Source: Spirulina major PCC 6313 (GTDB taxonomy: Bacteria > Cyanobacteriota > Cyanobacteriia > Cyanobacteriales > Spirulinaceae). From it: a DNA stretch of 64,000 nt. Each line of letters starts with the position of its first letter. Position 1 is the first letter of the stretch. A model generated the notes under the pieces. The model made no database searches and had not been told where the DNA came from. It was given only the letters and a program-made list of their open reading frames with translations. Position numbers and translations under genes: made by a program. Location: NCBI RefSeq assembly GCF_001890765.1, contig NZ_KV878783.1, forward strand, positions 63,028-127,027, written 5' to 3'. This document shows, in pieces, positions 20,767 to 28,943 of the stretch.

Positions 20767-21971
20767 GTCAGTTGGGCGTGATGGATCTGATCGGCTTGGC
20801 GGTGCATGCCCTGCGGCGCAATGGATTGCGGACAGGTTTAACCGGATTGGGTATTTTCCTCGGTGTAGCCGCCACCAGTGCCACCCTGCAAGTGCAGCAT
20901 ATTACCAGCCAACGGATTCAACAACGGTTTGCCGAACGGGAAGCCCCCCGCGTCCAAGCGTGGGTGTGGCGGCGGGGCCAACTGGCGGATCTAGCGGCGA
21001 TTCAAACGGAGTTGGCGGGGGTTGCCTCGGTGAGTGCGGCGATGGGGTTAGGGTGGTCGCAACAGGCCATCTATCAGGATCGTTCGGTTCCTGTCCAAGG
21101 GATGGCCGTCAGTGATACCTATTTCACCACCACCGGACGGCAAATGGTTCAAGGTCGCTACCTCAATGCTACGGATTTTTCAGACTATCGCTCTGTGGTG
21201 GTGATTGATCAAACCTTGGCCCAACAGATGTTTCGCGATCGCGACCCCATCGGCACAAACATTTACCTGAGCGGGATGGCGTGGCAGGTGGTGGGGGTGA
21301 TGGAAACGAAAACCACTGAGCAGCGCGGCTCAGGGGAACAGGAGGGGGAATTGGTGATTCCCCTCAGCACCCAAATGGCCTTAACCGGACGGCAACAGGT
21401 GGATCACATTTTCGTGCGGCCGGATGATCTCAGGGATTTAGAACGCCTTGAAGGTCAAGTGAAAACCCTCCTCCAACAACGTCACCCGGAATACTTACAG
21501 GGGATTTGGGCCCAGTTTGATGCACCCCGCACAGCAACCAACGTGGCGGATATCCAAGCGGATCAGGAGACGTTAGCCACGGCGACGCGATCGCTGTTAG
21601 GTGTGGGGGCGATCGCATTGGCGATCGCCGGTGTCGGAATTGCCAATATTACCGTGGCCAGTACCCTCGAACGGACGCGAGAAATTGGCCTGCGGCGGGC
21701 GATTGGGGCGACTCAAGGGGATGTGCTTTGGCAGTTTGTTTTAGAGTCGGTGGTGGTGAGTGTGGTGGGGGGCGTGATTGCGATCGCCACTATCGAAGGG
21801 GTCACCCTCGGCATCACCCGCTATGAACCCTTTGGATTACCTGCCTATGAATTTAATGGCCGCAATGCCCTGTTGGCCTTAGGGGCGGCGATCGCCGTGG
21901 GGATTGGGTCGAGCGTCGCCCCCGCCCTCCGCGCCAGTCGCCTTGATCCCGTCAAAGCCCTCCGGAGTTGA
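20763..21971 (+). CDS. ABC transporter permease, MacB/FtsX type (first of two)
   Basis: 402 aa. One N-terminal membrane helix (NGLRTGLTGLGIFLGVAATSA), a large periplasmic MacB_PCD domain (about 50-265), then three C-terminal helices with the FtsX signature (VGAIALAIAGVGIANITVAS; RTREIGLRRAIGATQGDVL). This is the MacB membrane topology without the N-terminal ATPase of E. coli MacB, so it needs a separate ATP-binding subunit. It overlaps the adaptor gene by 4 bp and is followed by a paralogous permease after 6 bp. Confidence 0.92.
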   Translation: MSQLGVMDLIGLAVHALRRNGLRTGLTGLGIFLGVAATSATLQVQHITSQRIQQRFAEREAPRVQAWVWRRGQLADLAAIQTELAGVASVSAAMGLGWSQQAIYQDRSVPVQGMAVSDTYFTTTGRQMVQGRYLNATDFSDYRSVVVIDQTLAQQMFRDRDPIGTNIYLSGMAWQVVGVMETKTTEQRGSGEQEGELVIPLSTQMALTGRQQVDHIFVRPDDLRDLERLEGQVKTLLQQRHPEYLQGIWAQFDAPRTATNVADIQADQETLATATRSLLGVGAIALAIAGVGIANITVASTLERTREIGLRRAIGATQGDVLWQFVLESVVVSVVGGVIAIATIEGVTLGITRYEPFGLPAYEFNGRNALLALGAAIAVGIGSSVAPALRASRLDPVKALRS

Positions 21972-21977
21972 TCCCCC

Positions 21978-23141
21978 ATGGCCCTGTCTCCCCGCAATCT
22001 TTTGATCATCACGCTCAACGCCCTGCGCGGCAATCCGATCCGCTCGGCGTTAACCACCGTGGGCATTTTCATGGGGGTGCTGGCCGTCAACGGTACGCTG
22101 CAAGTCCAAACCATCAGCCAAGGCCTGATCGCCCGTCAACTCAACGCCCAAATCGCCCCGCAACTCTTCACCTGGATTGATCCCGGCATTACCTCCCGCG
22201 AACAAGCCCAAGCGATCGCCCGTCTCGGCGGGGTGGAGGCGATCGCCAATGATGCCTGGGGATGGTTTGGCCCGGTGAGTCGTCAGGGGCGCGAAGTCAT
22301 GACGATGACCCTGCTGGTCACGCCCAATTTTGCGGACTTTAACGGTCTCAAGGTGGTGGCCGGGCGGTTTTTTACACCCCAGGAAATGCAGGATTTTCGT
22401 CCGGTGGGGGTGCTCGATCAAGCAGCGGCGGCGCAACTCTTTCCCGATGCAGATCCGATCAATCAAACGCTGATCGCGCAGGGTGATGCCTATCGAATTG
22501 TGGGGGTGATTGAGATGAAGCCCTTTGAACAGGACGGGCAAACCTATTCAATGCTGTTAGTGCCGCTGAGTTTGGCCCATGCTCAGGCCGGTCAAGAACG
22601 GATTGGTTCGTTTAGTCTGCGGCCGACGGATTGGCGAAATCTGGAGGCTCAGCAGGCAGAATGGTTAGAACTGTTAGCGGCGCGATTTCCTGATCGTGAT
22701 TTTGGGGCCTGGCACAATGCCGAAGCGATCGCCGAACAGCACGACATTCTCACCCTGATTTCGCGGGGATTGTTTGGGGTGGGGTTGGTGGCGCTGGTGA
22801 TTTCGGGGGTGGGAATTGCCAATATTACCTTTGCGTCAGTGATTGAGCGCACGCCGGAGATTGGGTTACGGCGGGCGATCGGGGCCACCCAGGGGGATAT
22901 TCTCTGGCAATTTTTACTCGAAGCGGTGATTTTAAGTATGATTGGCGGGATGAGCGCGATCGCGGTCGTCGATGGCACGACACGCATCGTGGCGGCAACC
23001 TTTGACCTGCCCTATACCTTTCAATTGGAGACTGCTGCGATGAGTTTGGGAATTGCGATCGCTGTGGGGGCAGGTTCAAGTTTTGTGCCTGCGCGACGGG
23101 CGAGTAGAATTGAGCCGATGTCTGCATTACGGAGTGAGTGA
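21978..23141 (+). CDS. ABC transporter permease, MacB/FtsX type (second of two)
   Basis: 387 aa with the same layout as its neighbour: N-terminal helix (NPIRSALTTVGIFMGVLAVN), MacB_PCD periplasmic domain, three C-terminal helices (VALVISGVGIANITFASV; RTPEIGLRRAIGATQGDIL). The two permeases are clearly diverged paralogues, so they probably form a heterodimer. The stop overlaps the ATG of the TolC gene by one base (TGATG). No ATP-binding subunit is encoded before or after in this operon. Confidence 0.92.
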   Translation: MALSPRNLLIITLNALRGNPIRSALTTVGIFMGVLAVNGTLQVQTISQGLIARQLNAQIAPQLFTWIDPGITSREQAQAIARLGGVEAIANDAWGWFGPVSRQGREVMTMTLLVTPNFADFNGLKVVAGRFFTPQEMQDFRPVGVLDQAAAAQLFPDADPINQTLIAQGDAYRIVGVIEMKPFEQDGQTYSMLLVPLSLAHAQAGQERIGSFSLRPTDWRNLEAQQAEWLELLAARFPDRDFGAWHNAEAIAEQHDILTLISRGLFGVGLVALVISGVGIANITFASVIERTPEIGLRRAIGATQGDILWQFLLEAVILSMIGGMSAIAVVDGTTRIVAATFDLPYTFQLETAAMSLGIAIAVGAGSSFVPARRASRIEPMSALRSE

Positions 23142-24925
23142 TGTCCCGTCTTCCTTTACCCAGTTGGCTTCACCACACCCGGCTGTTGATGGTGGCAACG
23201 ATTAGCACGATCGTGCCCTTAACCGTCATCGCCCAAGGCTCGCCACCATCGCCATCCCCTGAGTCAGACCGCGATCGCGCCTCCGCCCTAACCTCCGACC
23301 CTCTCACCCTGTCCGATTCACCCGAACTTGCCCGCACCGTTCCCCCCTCGTCCCCATCCACCCCGCCTCACCCTTCCCTCCTCCAGCGAATTAAAACCAC
23401 CTTGGGGATTAACGCCCCAGACTCCCCCGCCCCGGCAACACCTCCCCCGAATTCAACGGCGGATCGTCCCCTGGCATCGCGGCCCGCTCAACGCGATCGC
23501 GTCTCCTCCCCTCGTTCTGATTTTGATCCCGTGGCGTTATTTCGCTCCCCCGCCCCGCCCCGCTTACCCGCCCAATCCTCCACACCAGTTAGCCCCAACG
23601 CGACCGGCGTACCCCTGACCTTGAACGAAGCGATCGCCCTAACGGTGCTCCACAATACCCAAGTCCGCAACCAGTACCTGGATCGGATTGTGGATCGCGC
23701 TCGTTTGCGCACGGCTGAGGGGGAACTGTTGCCGAAATTTACGCCGATGTTAATGAGCGGTGTGGTGGATAACGTCGGCGGCCAAGGGACACGGACAGAG
23801 GTACGGGCGGCGGTTTCGTGGTTCACACCGACGCGGGGCACGCTGAGCGTTGATTGGCGATCGCAACTCAACAGCGTTCAAGACACCGAAGACAGCCAAG
23901 GCTTTAGTGTTACCTATCGTCATCCTCTGCTCCGCTACGGGGAAAGCGCGATCGCCCATCTCGACCGTCGTCGCGCCCTGATGCGAGATGACATTAACCA
24001 ACTCACCCTGCGCCAAACCCTGATCGACGAAGTGACCGACACGATTCGACAATACCGATCGCTTCTCCTCGCCCAAGAACAAGTCACCCTCACCCAAACC
24101 TCCCTCACCAACGCTGAACAACAACTCCAACGCCAACGGGCCCTCGTGGCAGCCGGACGGGAGGCGCGATCGAGTCTCTTTCGCACCGAGCAAAATGTGG
24201 CGGATTTTCAAAGCCAACTCTTGGCGGCTCGGAATGCGGTGCAGTCGGCACAGTTGGCCCTGATGAACCAGTTGGGGATTAATCGGGATTTAGATGTAGT
24301 GGCGATCGCCGACCCCAACACCGCCCCGCCCAACCTCGATCCCCCTACCCTCGAACAGGTCAGCCTCGCCCAGCGCCCCGACTACCTCAGCGGTCAGTTG
24401 GGGCTACGCATTGCCACCCTCGACCTGCGCCAAGCCGACAACAATCGCCGCTGGAATCTGGATCTCGAAACCCAATACAACGATGCCACCGCCCAACCAG
24501 GGGACTGGTCAGCGCAAATGATTTTGACCCGACGTTTAGGCGATCGCCGCCGCGACCATGAAGCCTTTGAAGCCAGTCGGGTCGAACTCCTCAAACAGGA
24601 AAATAATCTCGCCCAACTTGAAGCCGATATCCGCATCGCTGTCCGCAACCAAATCCGCCAAGTCCAACTCCAAGCCGAGCAACTCCAACTCGCCCGCCGC
24701 GCCGTAGACCTTGCCCAACAGGAACTCGCCGCCCAAGAAGCCCTCGTTCAAGCCGGGCGCGGCGATGCCTTCCAACTCCAAGAGGCCCAACGACAACTCT
24801 TAACCGTGCGTAATAACGAGCTACAGCAACGGGTGAACTATCTCAATGCGATCGCCGAACTCGATCAAGTCCAGGGGATCACCCTCGATCGCTGGGGAAT
24901 TCAACTCGATCCAGCCCAGGAGTGA
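23141..24925 (+). CDS. TolC family outer-membrane efflux protein
   Basis: 594 aa from the ATG at 23141. A signal peptide is at the N-terminus (LLMVATISTIVPLTVIAQG). It is followed by an unusually long Pro/Ser-rich linker (about 35-155) before the OEP domain begins at LTLNEAIALTVLHNTQVRNQ. Two OEP repeats follow, rich in coiled coil (SLTNAEQQLQRQRALVAAGR; LARRAVDLAQQELAAQEALV). It would form the trimeric outer-membrane channel for the upstream adaptor and permeases. The proline-rich spacer is longer than in E. coli TolC and may span peptidoglycan. Confidence 0.94.
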   Translation: MSRLPLPSWLHHTRLLMVATISTIVPLTVIAQGSPPSPSPESDRDRASALTSDPLTLSDSPELARTVPPSSPSTPPHPSLLQRIKTTLGINAPDSPAPATPPPNSTADRPLASRPAQRDRVSSPRSDFDPVALFRSPAPPRLPAQSSTPVSPNATGVPLTLNEAIALTVLHNTQVRNQYLDRIVDRARLRTAEGELLPKFTPMLMSGVVDNVGGQGTRTEVRAAVSWFTPTRGTLSVDWRSQLNSVQDTEDSQGFSVTYRHPLLRYGESAIAHLDRRRALMRDDINQLTLRQTLIDEVTDTIRQYRSLLLAQEQVTLTQTSLTNAEQQLQRQRALVAAGREARSSLFRTEQNVADFQSQLLAARNAVQSAQLALMNQLGINRDLDVVAIADPNTAPPNLDPPTLEQVSLAQRPDYLSGQLGLRIATLDLRQADNNRRWNLDLETQYNDATAQPGDWSAQMILTRRLGDRRRDHEAFEASRVELLKQENNLAQLEADIRIAVRNQIRQVQLQAEQLQLARRAVDLAQQELAAQEALVQAGRGDAFQLQEAQRQLLTVRNNELQQRVNYLNAIAELDQVQGITLDRWGIQLDPAQE

Positions 24926-25105
24926 CCCCCTCTCTTCCCGATCAACAGGCAAGCACAACAGTTAAGCTGTCATTATCAAACATAAATTAAAATTATATTA
25001 TTCAAGGGTTTTTATTTTTCGGGTTTATCAATAAACTGAGGAAGAACGCAGCGATCGCTACGTCTAGACCATCCTTGCAAGGGACATCTCCCCCTTATTT
25101 TTCCG

Positions 25106-25690
25106 ATGAAAACCCCTCAACCGTCCTCCTTACCTTGGTATCGTTGGCTCAATAGCCATCATGTTGTCCGGTTATTAGAAACAGTTCAAGACCTGATTGT
25201 TATTGGTCTGTGCATTGGGTTATTTAGCTTTATGGTGTTGCAACTACGGGAGATGGTGCTTTCATTACTTCCCCCCCTGCAATTTCAAACGGTTACTTCT
25301 GATATTCTTTTTCTCCTCATCCTCGTCGAACTCTTTCGCCTGCTGATTATTTACTTGCAGGAACACCGTGTTTCGATTGGTGTGGCGGTCGAGGTTTCAA
25401 TTGTCTCGGTGTTGCGGGAAATCATTGTGCGCGGTGTGCTCGAAACCCCCTGGTCACAGGTTTTAGTGGCCTGTCTTTTTCTGTTAGTCTTAGGCGCATT
25501 ACTGATCATCCGAGTGTGGATACCGCCTACATTTGACGGCATTAACCCAGAACAATTTATCTCTCAGCGACATCGTTCACGGCATCCGTCTCAGGAGCCA
25601 GAGCATCAACCCTTAAGCTCAGACACAATGAGCCATCCCCAAAACTCAAAATCCTCGGTCTCCAATCTACTCACAGAACAGATCAATTGA
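25106..25690 (+). CDS. PsiE family membrane protein
   Basis: 194 aa. Four hydrophobic segments (about 27-48, 68-85, 90-110 region and 118-137) with the central motif ILVELFRLLIIYLQEHRVSI, and the VSIVSVLREIIVRGV helix typical of PsiE (phosphate-starvation-inducible E) proteins. The C-terminal 45 residues are polar and serine-rich. PsiE has no established biochemical role. A phosphate-starvation promoter (Pho box) was not found upstream. Confidence 0.85.
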   Translation: MKTPQPSSLPWYRWLNSHHVVRLLETVQDLIVIGLCIGLFSFMVLQLREMVLSLLPPLQFQTVTSDILFLLILVELFRLLIIYLQEHRVSIGVAVEVSIVSVLREIIVRGVLETPWSQVLVACLFLLVLGALLIIRVWIPPTFDGINPEQFISQRHRSRHPSQEPEHQPLSSDTMSHPQNSKSSVSNLLTEQIN

Positions 25691-25875
25691 GGCGATCGCA
25701 CCTCGCTCATCAGTGCGGACAGAACAAGCGGATTTAGCATCTTGTATCTCAGGTTTTGCGGATCTTGACTGTCTTATCAAGATGCTGTCGCTCTTGTTTT
25801 TTGAGAATGACAGCATTTTGATTATCGAGCCAAGATTATGATTTTTGGTGCGGTAGAGTCTTGGTTTATGTCGAT

Positions 25876-26598
25876 TTAGCCCACTTCATCTAGGGGAATT
25901 GATAACGTTTTGGCAATTTGTTCAGGGCTTAATCCGAAGGAGAGGAGGCGGGCGATCGCAGTCTTGCGATCCTGTTTTAATTGCTCCACTTCCGCCTTAG
26001 CTGTTTCAGCCTCAGCCTGTGCTTTTTCGGCTAACTGCCCTAGTTCCACATACCCTAAAAATCGCTCACCATTGGGTTTATAAATATTGAGCGTTTCAGG
26101 GGTTAATTCAAACCGAATCTTGAGTAATGGACTTTCCCAATTAAGTAGATCGGGAACTAACACCAGCGTTTGATCACAGCGTTGCCAAGCCGTCAAATCA
26201 TTCCGATCCGGGTCGTAGAGGTAATATTCTCTCACCCCGTAATACTCATAAAATGCCAATTTCTTGGCCATTTCACTAAACCGATTCCCCGGCGATAATA
26301 TTTCAAACACCACCTGCGGCGCGATGCCCTCTTCGTCCCATTGTCGATAGGAACCGCGATATCCCTTGGGCCGACCGATCGCCACCATCACATCCGGAGC
26401 GCGACGGGTCTGATTATCTCCTTCGACGGGATACCACAGCAAATCACCCGCAACGAAAACATCGGGATGATCCGCAAAGAGCAACTCTAGATTTTCTTTG
26501 ATCGTGACAATCCAGTGAAACTGTAATGTGTTGTCTGACATGGGTTGACCATCACTATCGGGATAGACGATTTCCGAGCGTTGGAGTTCTTGAACCAT
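25876..26598 (-). CDS. Uma2 family putative endonuclease
   Basis: 240 aa. The Uma2 fold (PD-(D/E)XK-like) is shown by HWIVTIKENLELLFADHP, the core RRAPDVMVAIG, PQVVFEILSPGNR and YEYYGVREYYLYDPD. The Asp of PDVMV and the Glu of FEILSP are the expected active-site acids. The C-terminal 60 residues form a coiled coil (EKAQAEAETAKAEVEQLKQD) ending in a helix-turn-helix-like tail (LLSFGLSPEQIAKTLSIPLD), as in many cyanobacterial copies. Uma2 genes are highly multiplied in cyanobacteria and their biological role is unsettled. Confidence 0.93.
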   Translation of the reverse strand: MVQELQRSEIVYPDSDGQPMSDNTLQFHWIVTIKENLELLFADHPDVFVAGDLLWYPVEGDNQTRRAPDVMVAIGRPKGYRGSYRQWDEEGIAPQVVFEILSPGNRFSEMAKKLAFYEYYGVREYYLYDPDRNDLTAWQRCDQTLVLVPDLLNWESPLLKIRFELTPETLNIYKPNGERFLGYVELGQLAEKAQAEAETAKAEVEQLKQDRKTAIARLLSFGLSPEQIAKTLSIPLDEVG

Positions 26599-26705
26599 GA
26601 TCTGTTCTCGATCTGAACGATGAAACTATTGTACCCCTACAGATTTTGGAAATCTCGATTCAAAAGGGGCTGAAACCCGTGATCGGCATCATGCGTAGCG
26701 GGAAA

Positions 26706-27551
26706 CTATTTTGCGAGGACGCGATCGCTCACCCCCTGCACCAAGGGCCGGAACACCTCCACCAACGCCGCCCGACTCACCGCCAAACTCGGTAACGGTC
26801 GGCTGCCGTAATCCTGCCCCACTTGCAGCGGAAACACCGGATCGGGGTCTAGGGAAACAAACGCCCCCCCCGCCGCCTGTACCAACACCCACACCGCTGC
26901 AATATCCCAAATTTTCGGAGTCGCCTCCAGACCGCCCAGGGCGACCCCCGCCGCCACCAGCACATGGTTATAACTCGCCACCCCCAGCATCCGGATTTTG
27001 CAGGGAAAGGGCTGGGTCATCACCGCTGTGCTGCGGGCACAGAGGTTGAAGAGTTGATTGGGGTTGGGGTCGGCGGGGCTGGTGTGGATTGGTTTGCCAT
27101 TGAGGTAGGCTCCGGTGGGGCTGTCGAGTCCGGTATTACCTGCCCAGTAGCCGTGAAAGGTTTGGGCAACGGGGGGGAAATGCACCAAGCCAAACACCGG
27201 CCAACCGCGATAGAGCAAGCCGATGGAGATCCCCCAGAGGGGAATCCCCCGCGTGAAGTTGGTTGTGCCGTCGATGGGGTCGATGATCCAGCACCAATCC
27301 TGGGCGGGGAAGGTGTGGAGGGTTTCTTCGCTGAGGATGCCGTGATCGGGGAAACGGGCAGCGATCGCTTCTCGAATCCGTTGATCCGACCATTGATCCG
27401 CTGCCGTTACCAGGGAGCCATCGGTTTTACATTCAGCGGTTAAGATCCCCGCACGGGGTAATAAATAGGCGGCGACTTCTTGAGTAATGCTTGTGGCAAA
27501 GGCCAGCACATCATCCCAAAAGGTGGCCGGGGGATTGAGGGGAGAAGTCAT
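26706..27551 (-). CDS. inositol monophosphatase family protein
   Basis: 281 aa from the ATG at 27551 (a GTG 12 bases upstream is possible). Metal-binding motifs are complete: ILSEETLH (motif with Glu), WIIDPIDGTTNFTRG (Asp-x-Ile-Asp-Gly-Thr) and KIWDIAAVWVLVQAAGG (Trp-Asp). Family members dephosphorylate inositol 1-phosphate, histidinol phosphate or 3'-phosphoadenosine phosphate. The substrate is not determined by sequence; histidinol-phosphate phosphatase is a known option in cyanobacteria. Monocistronic. Confidence 0.92.
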   Translation of the reverse strand: MTSPLNPPATFWDDVLAFATSITQEVAAYLLPRAGILTAECKTDGSLVTAADQWSDQRIREAIAARFPDHGILSEETLHTFPAQDWCWIIDPIDGTTNFTRGIPLWGISIGLLYRGWPVFGLVHFPPVAQTFHGYWAGNTGLDSPTGAYLNGKPIHTSPADPNPNQLFNLCARSTAVMTQPFPCKIRMLGVASYNHVLVAAGVALGGLEATPKIWDIAAVWVLVQAAGGAFVSLDPDPVFPLQVGQDYGSRPLPSLAVSRAALVEVFRPLVQGVSDRVLAK

Positions 27552-27597
27552 AGTAATCAACACCGGGAGAGAACCATTATTTAGAATATCGGCGGGA

Positions 27598-27632
27598 AGC
27601 CCCGCGCTGTACCGGCAAGGTCAGCGTCGGGA
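27598..27632. repeat. IS-end-like hairpin repeat, copy 1
   Basis: AGCCCCGCGCTGTACCGG...GGTCAGCGTCGGGA forms a stem of CCCGCGCTG with CAGCGTCGGG (one bulge). Related copies lie at 28515-28548 and 61491-61526. The copies at 27598 and 28515 bracket the tnpB relic; this one may come from an adjacent element. Confidence 0.65.
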
Positions 27633-27731
27633 TGAGAGCCGCGTGACTGAGCGGAGCAAAGGAACAAACTATCCCTGCCTCTCATCAGGCAACTGATTAA
27701 CCTAAAGAGGGGTTGATGTTAAAACAAGAGT

Positions 27732-28511
27732 ATGTTGAAAGCCTTCAAGGTCAGAATTTACCCCACCGATGCGCAGTCTGTGACACTTGCCCAGCATTTT
27801 GGCTGTGCAAGATGGCTGTGGAATCACAGCCAAGCCGGAGTTGTCTAGCGCGGGTAAGGTGATTGGACTTGACTTGGGATTGACAGACTTCGCGATCGCG
27901 TCTGATGGTTCCAAGTTTCCTCATCCACGTCCTCTCAACAAGTATGAACGCAACCTAAAACGGAAGCAGCGTAAACTTGCCAGACGCAAGAAAGGCAGCC
28001 AGAACCGGCACAAAGCACGCTTAAAGGTTGCCCAGGTTCACTCTAAAATCGCCAGAGTCAGGGAAGACTTTCATCACAAACTATCCCGCAAGATAGTGAA
28101 CGAAAACCAAGCCATTGTGGTAGAAGATCTAGCCGTTAAGAATAGGGTCAAGAATCACAATCTAGCCCAAGCAATCAGCGATGTTGGTTGGGGTCAGTTC
28201 TGCACCATGCTCAAATACAAGCAGAGTTTGAAGGTAAGGTGTACCTGGAGATTGGGCGATTCTTCCCCTCTTCCCACCTCTGCTCAAACAGGCTGCTACC
28301 GCTAGAAAAGATGGATCTCTCGGTGCGCTCGTTTGTCTGCCCTCACTTTCAGGAACGGCATGATCGAGACATCAATGCGGCAATCAAGATCAGACAGGCA
28401 GGCTTGCGGATTTTGGCCTCAGGAAGTGGGGCTTCTGCTCTAGGACGCGATGTCAGACCACAGGGAGGGAGGCGCAAGTCTACCCTCTCCGAGGCTGTCG
28501 CGGTTGATTAG
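27732..28511 (+). pseudogene. tnpB: TnpB relic with internal deletion and frameshifts
   Basis: It starts like a normal TnpB (MLKAFKVRIYPTDAQ) but after 38 codons reaches TAG (27846-27848). The central part of TnpB is missing: the sequence jumps in another frame straight to RuvC-I (GKVIGLDLGLTDFAIASDG). RuvC-II (IVVEDLAVKNR) and the basic helix region follow. Near 28235 a further frameshift leads to the C-terminal end with VCPHFQERHDRDINAAIKI, where the zinc-ribbon cysteines are mostly lost. No tnpA. A non-functional deletion derivative; its divergence from the copy at 18-19 kb shows a different element. Confidence 0.88.
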
Positions 28512-28514
28512 AGA

Positions 28515-28548
28515 AGCCCGCGCTGTATGCAGAGCATCAGCGTCGGGT
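28515..28548. repeat. IS-end-like hairpin repeat, copy 2
   Basis: AGCCCGCGCTGTATGC...CATCAGCGTCGGGT, the same stem family as at 27598 and 61491. It begins right after the tnpB relic stop, so it is the likely right-end hairpin of that element. Confidence 0.65.
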
Positions 28549-28642
28549 ACTTCACCCTGTTGAATAACCCAAATTGCGAGTCTGGATCAGGCCGGAGATC
28601 TAGCCGTAGCAGTTCTCACCCGTCGAAGATTAAAAGCCCCGC

Positions 28643-28704
28643 CTCAGAGCGAAAACCCGTTAACACGGGTTCCGGAGTGGGTGTCAGCCCACTTTCGCTC
28701 TGAG
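28643..28704. ncRNA. 62-nt three-way-junction structure, possible structured RNA
   Basis: The outer stem is 12 bp and perfect: CTCAGAGCGAAA (28643-28654) with TTTCGCTCTGAG (28693-28704). Inside are two hairpins: ACCCGT-taac-ACGGGT (28655-28670) and GTGGG-tgtcag-CCCAC (28677-28692), separated only by tccgga. Almost every base is paired. It lies 130 bp past the tnpB relic and 240 bp before thrC. It could be part of a TnpB omega RNA, a separate small RNA or a processed leader. Strand is not known. Confidence 0.45.
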
Positions 28705-28852
28705 CCAAGAATTTTAGTTCTGGGCGGCGCGGAGTTCGCCAACTCATCCCCACCAAGCTTGGGTTTTGCCTGAATTGTCATCCTCTGTCGTACGAGCGTC
28801 TCGCTCGCTGTCCTGGGTTGATCGAAGGGGGTTGGGAAAGAGGAGATTTTTT

Positions 28853-28877
28853 AATCCCGACAAATTTTGTCGGGATT
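28853..28877. terminator. palindromic hairpin upstream of thrC
   Basis: AATCCCGACAAA-t-TTTGTCGGGATT, a 12-bp perfect stem, followed 10 nt later by a run of seven T (gtctttttttgcc). It ends 66 nt before the thrC start. The stem plus T-run suggests a terminator for upstream transcription; an attenuator in the thrC leader is possible but no leader peptide was seen. Confidence 0.5.
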
Positions 28878-28943
28878 GTTTGACGGTCTTTTTTTGCCTG
28901 TGCTACTATCAGGCAACCGTTGAACAGAGAACACGATCAACCC

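Larger units (their letters stand above)
28512..28943. other. intergenic stretch between tnpB relic and thrC
   Basis: No coding region. It contains the IS-end hairpin (28515-28548), the three-way-junction element (28643-28704), a small CGAGCG-tct-CGCTCG hairpin near 28794 and a 12-bp palindrome at 28853-28877 just upstream of thrC. Confidence 0.6.

Noticed and set aside
28794-28808. CGAGCG-tct-CGCTCG hairpin as a terminator
   Set aside because: No T-run and no gene end within 250 bp; left as part of the intergenic description.
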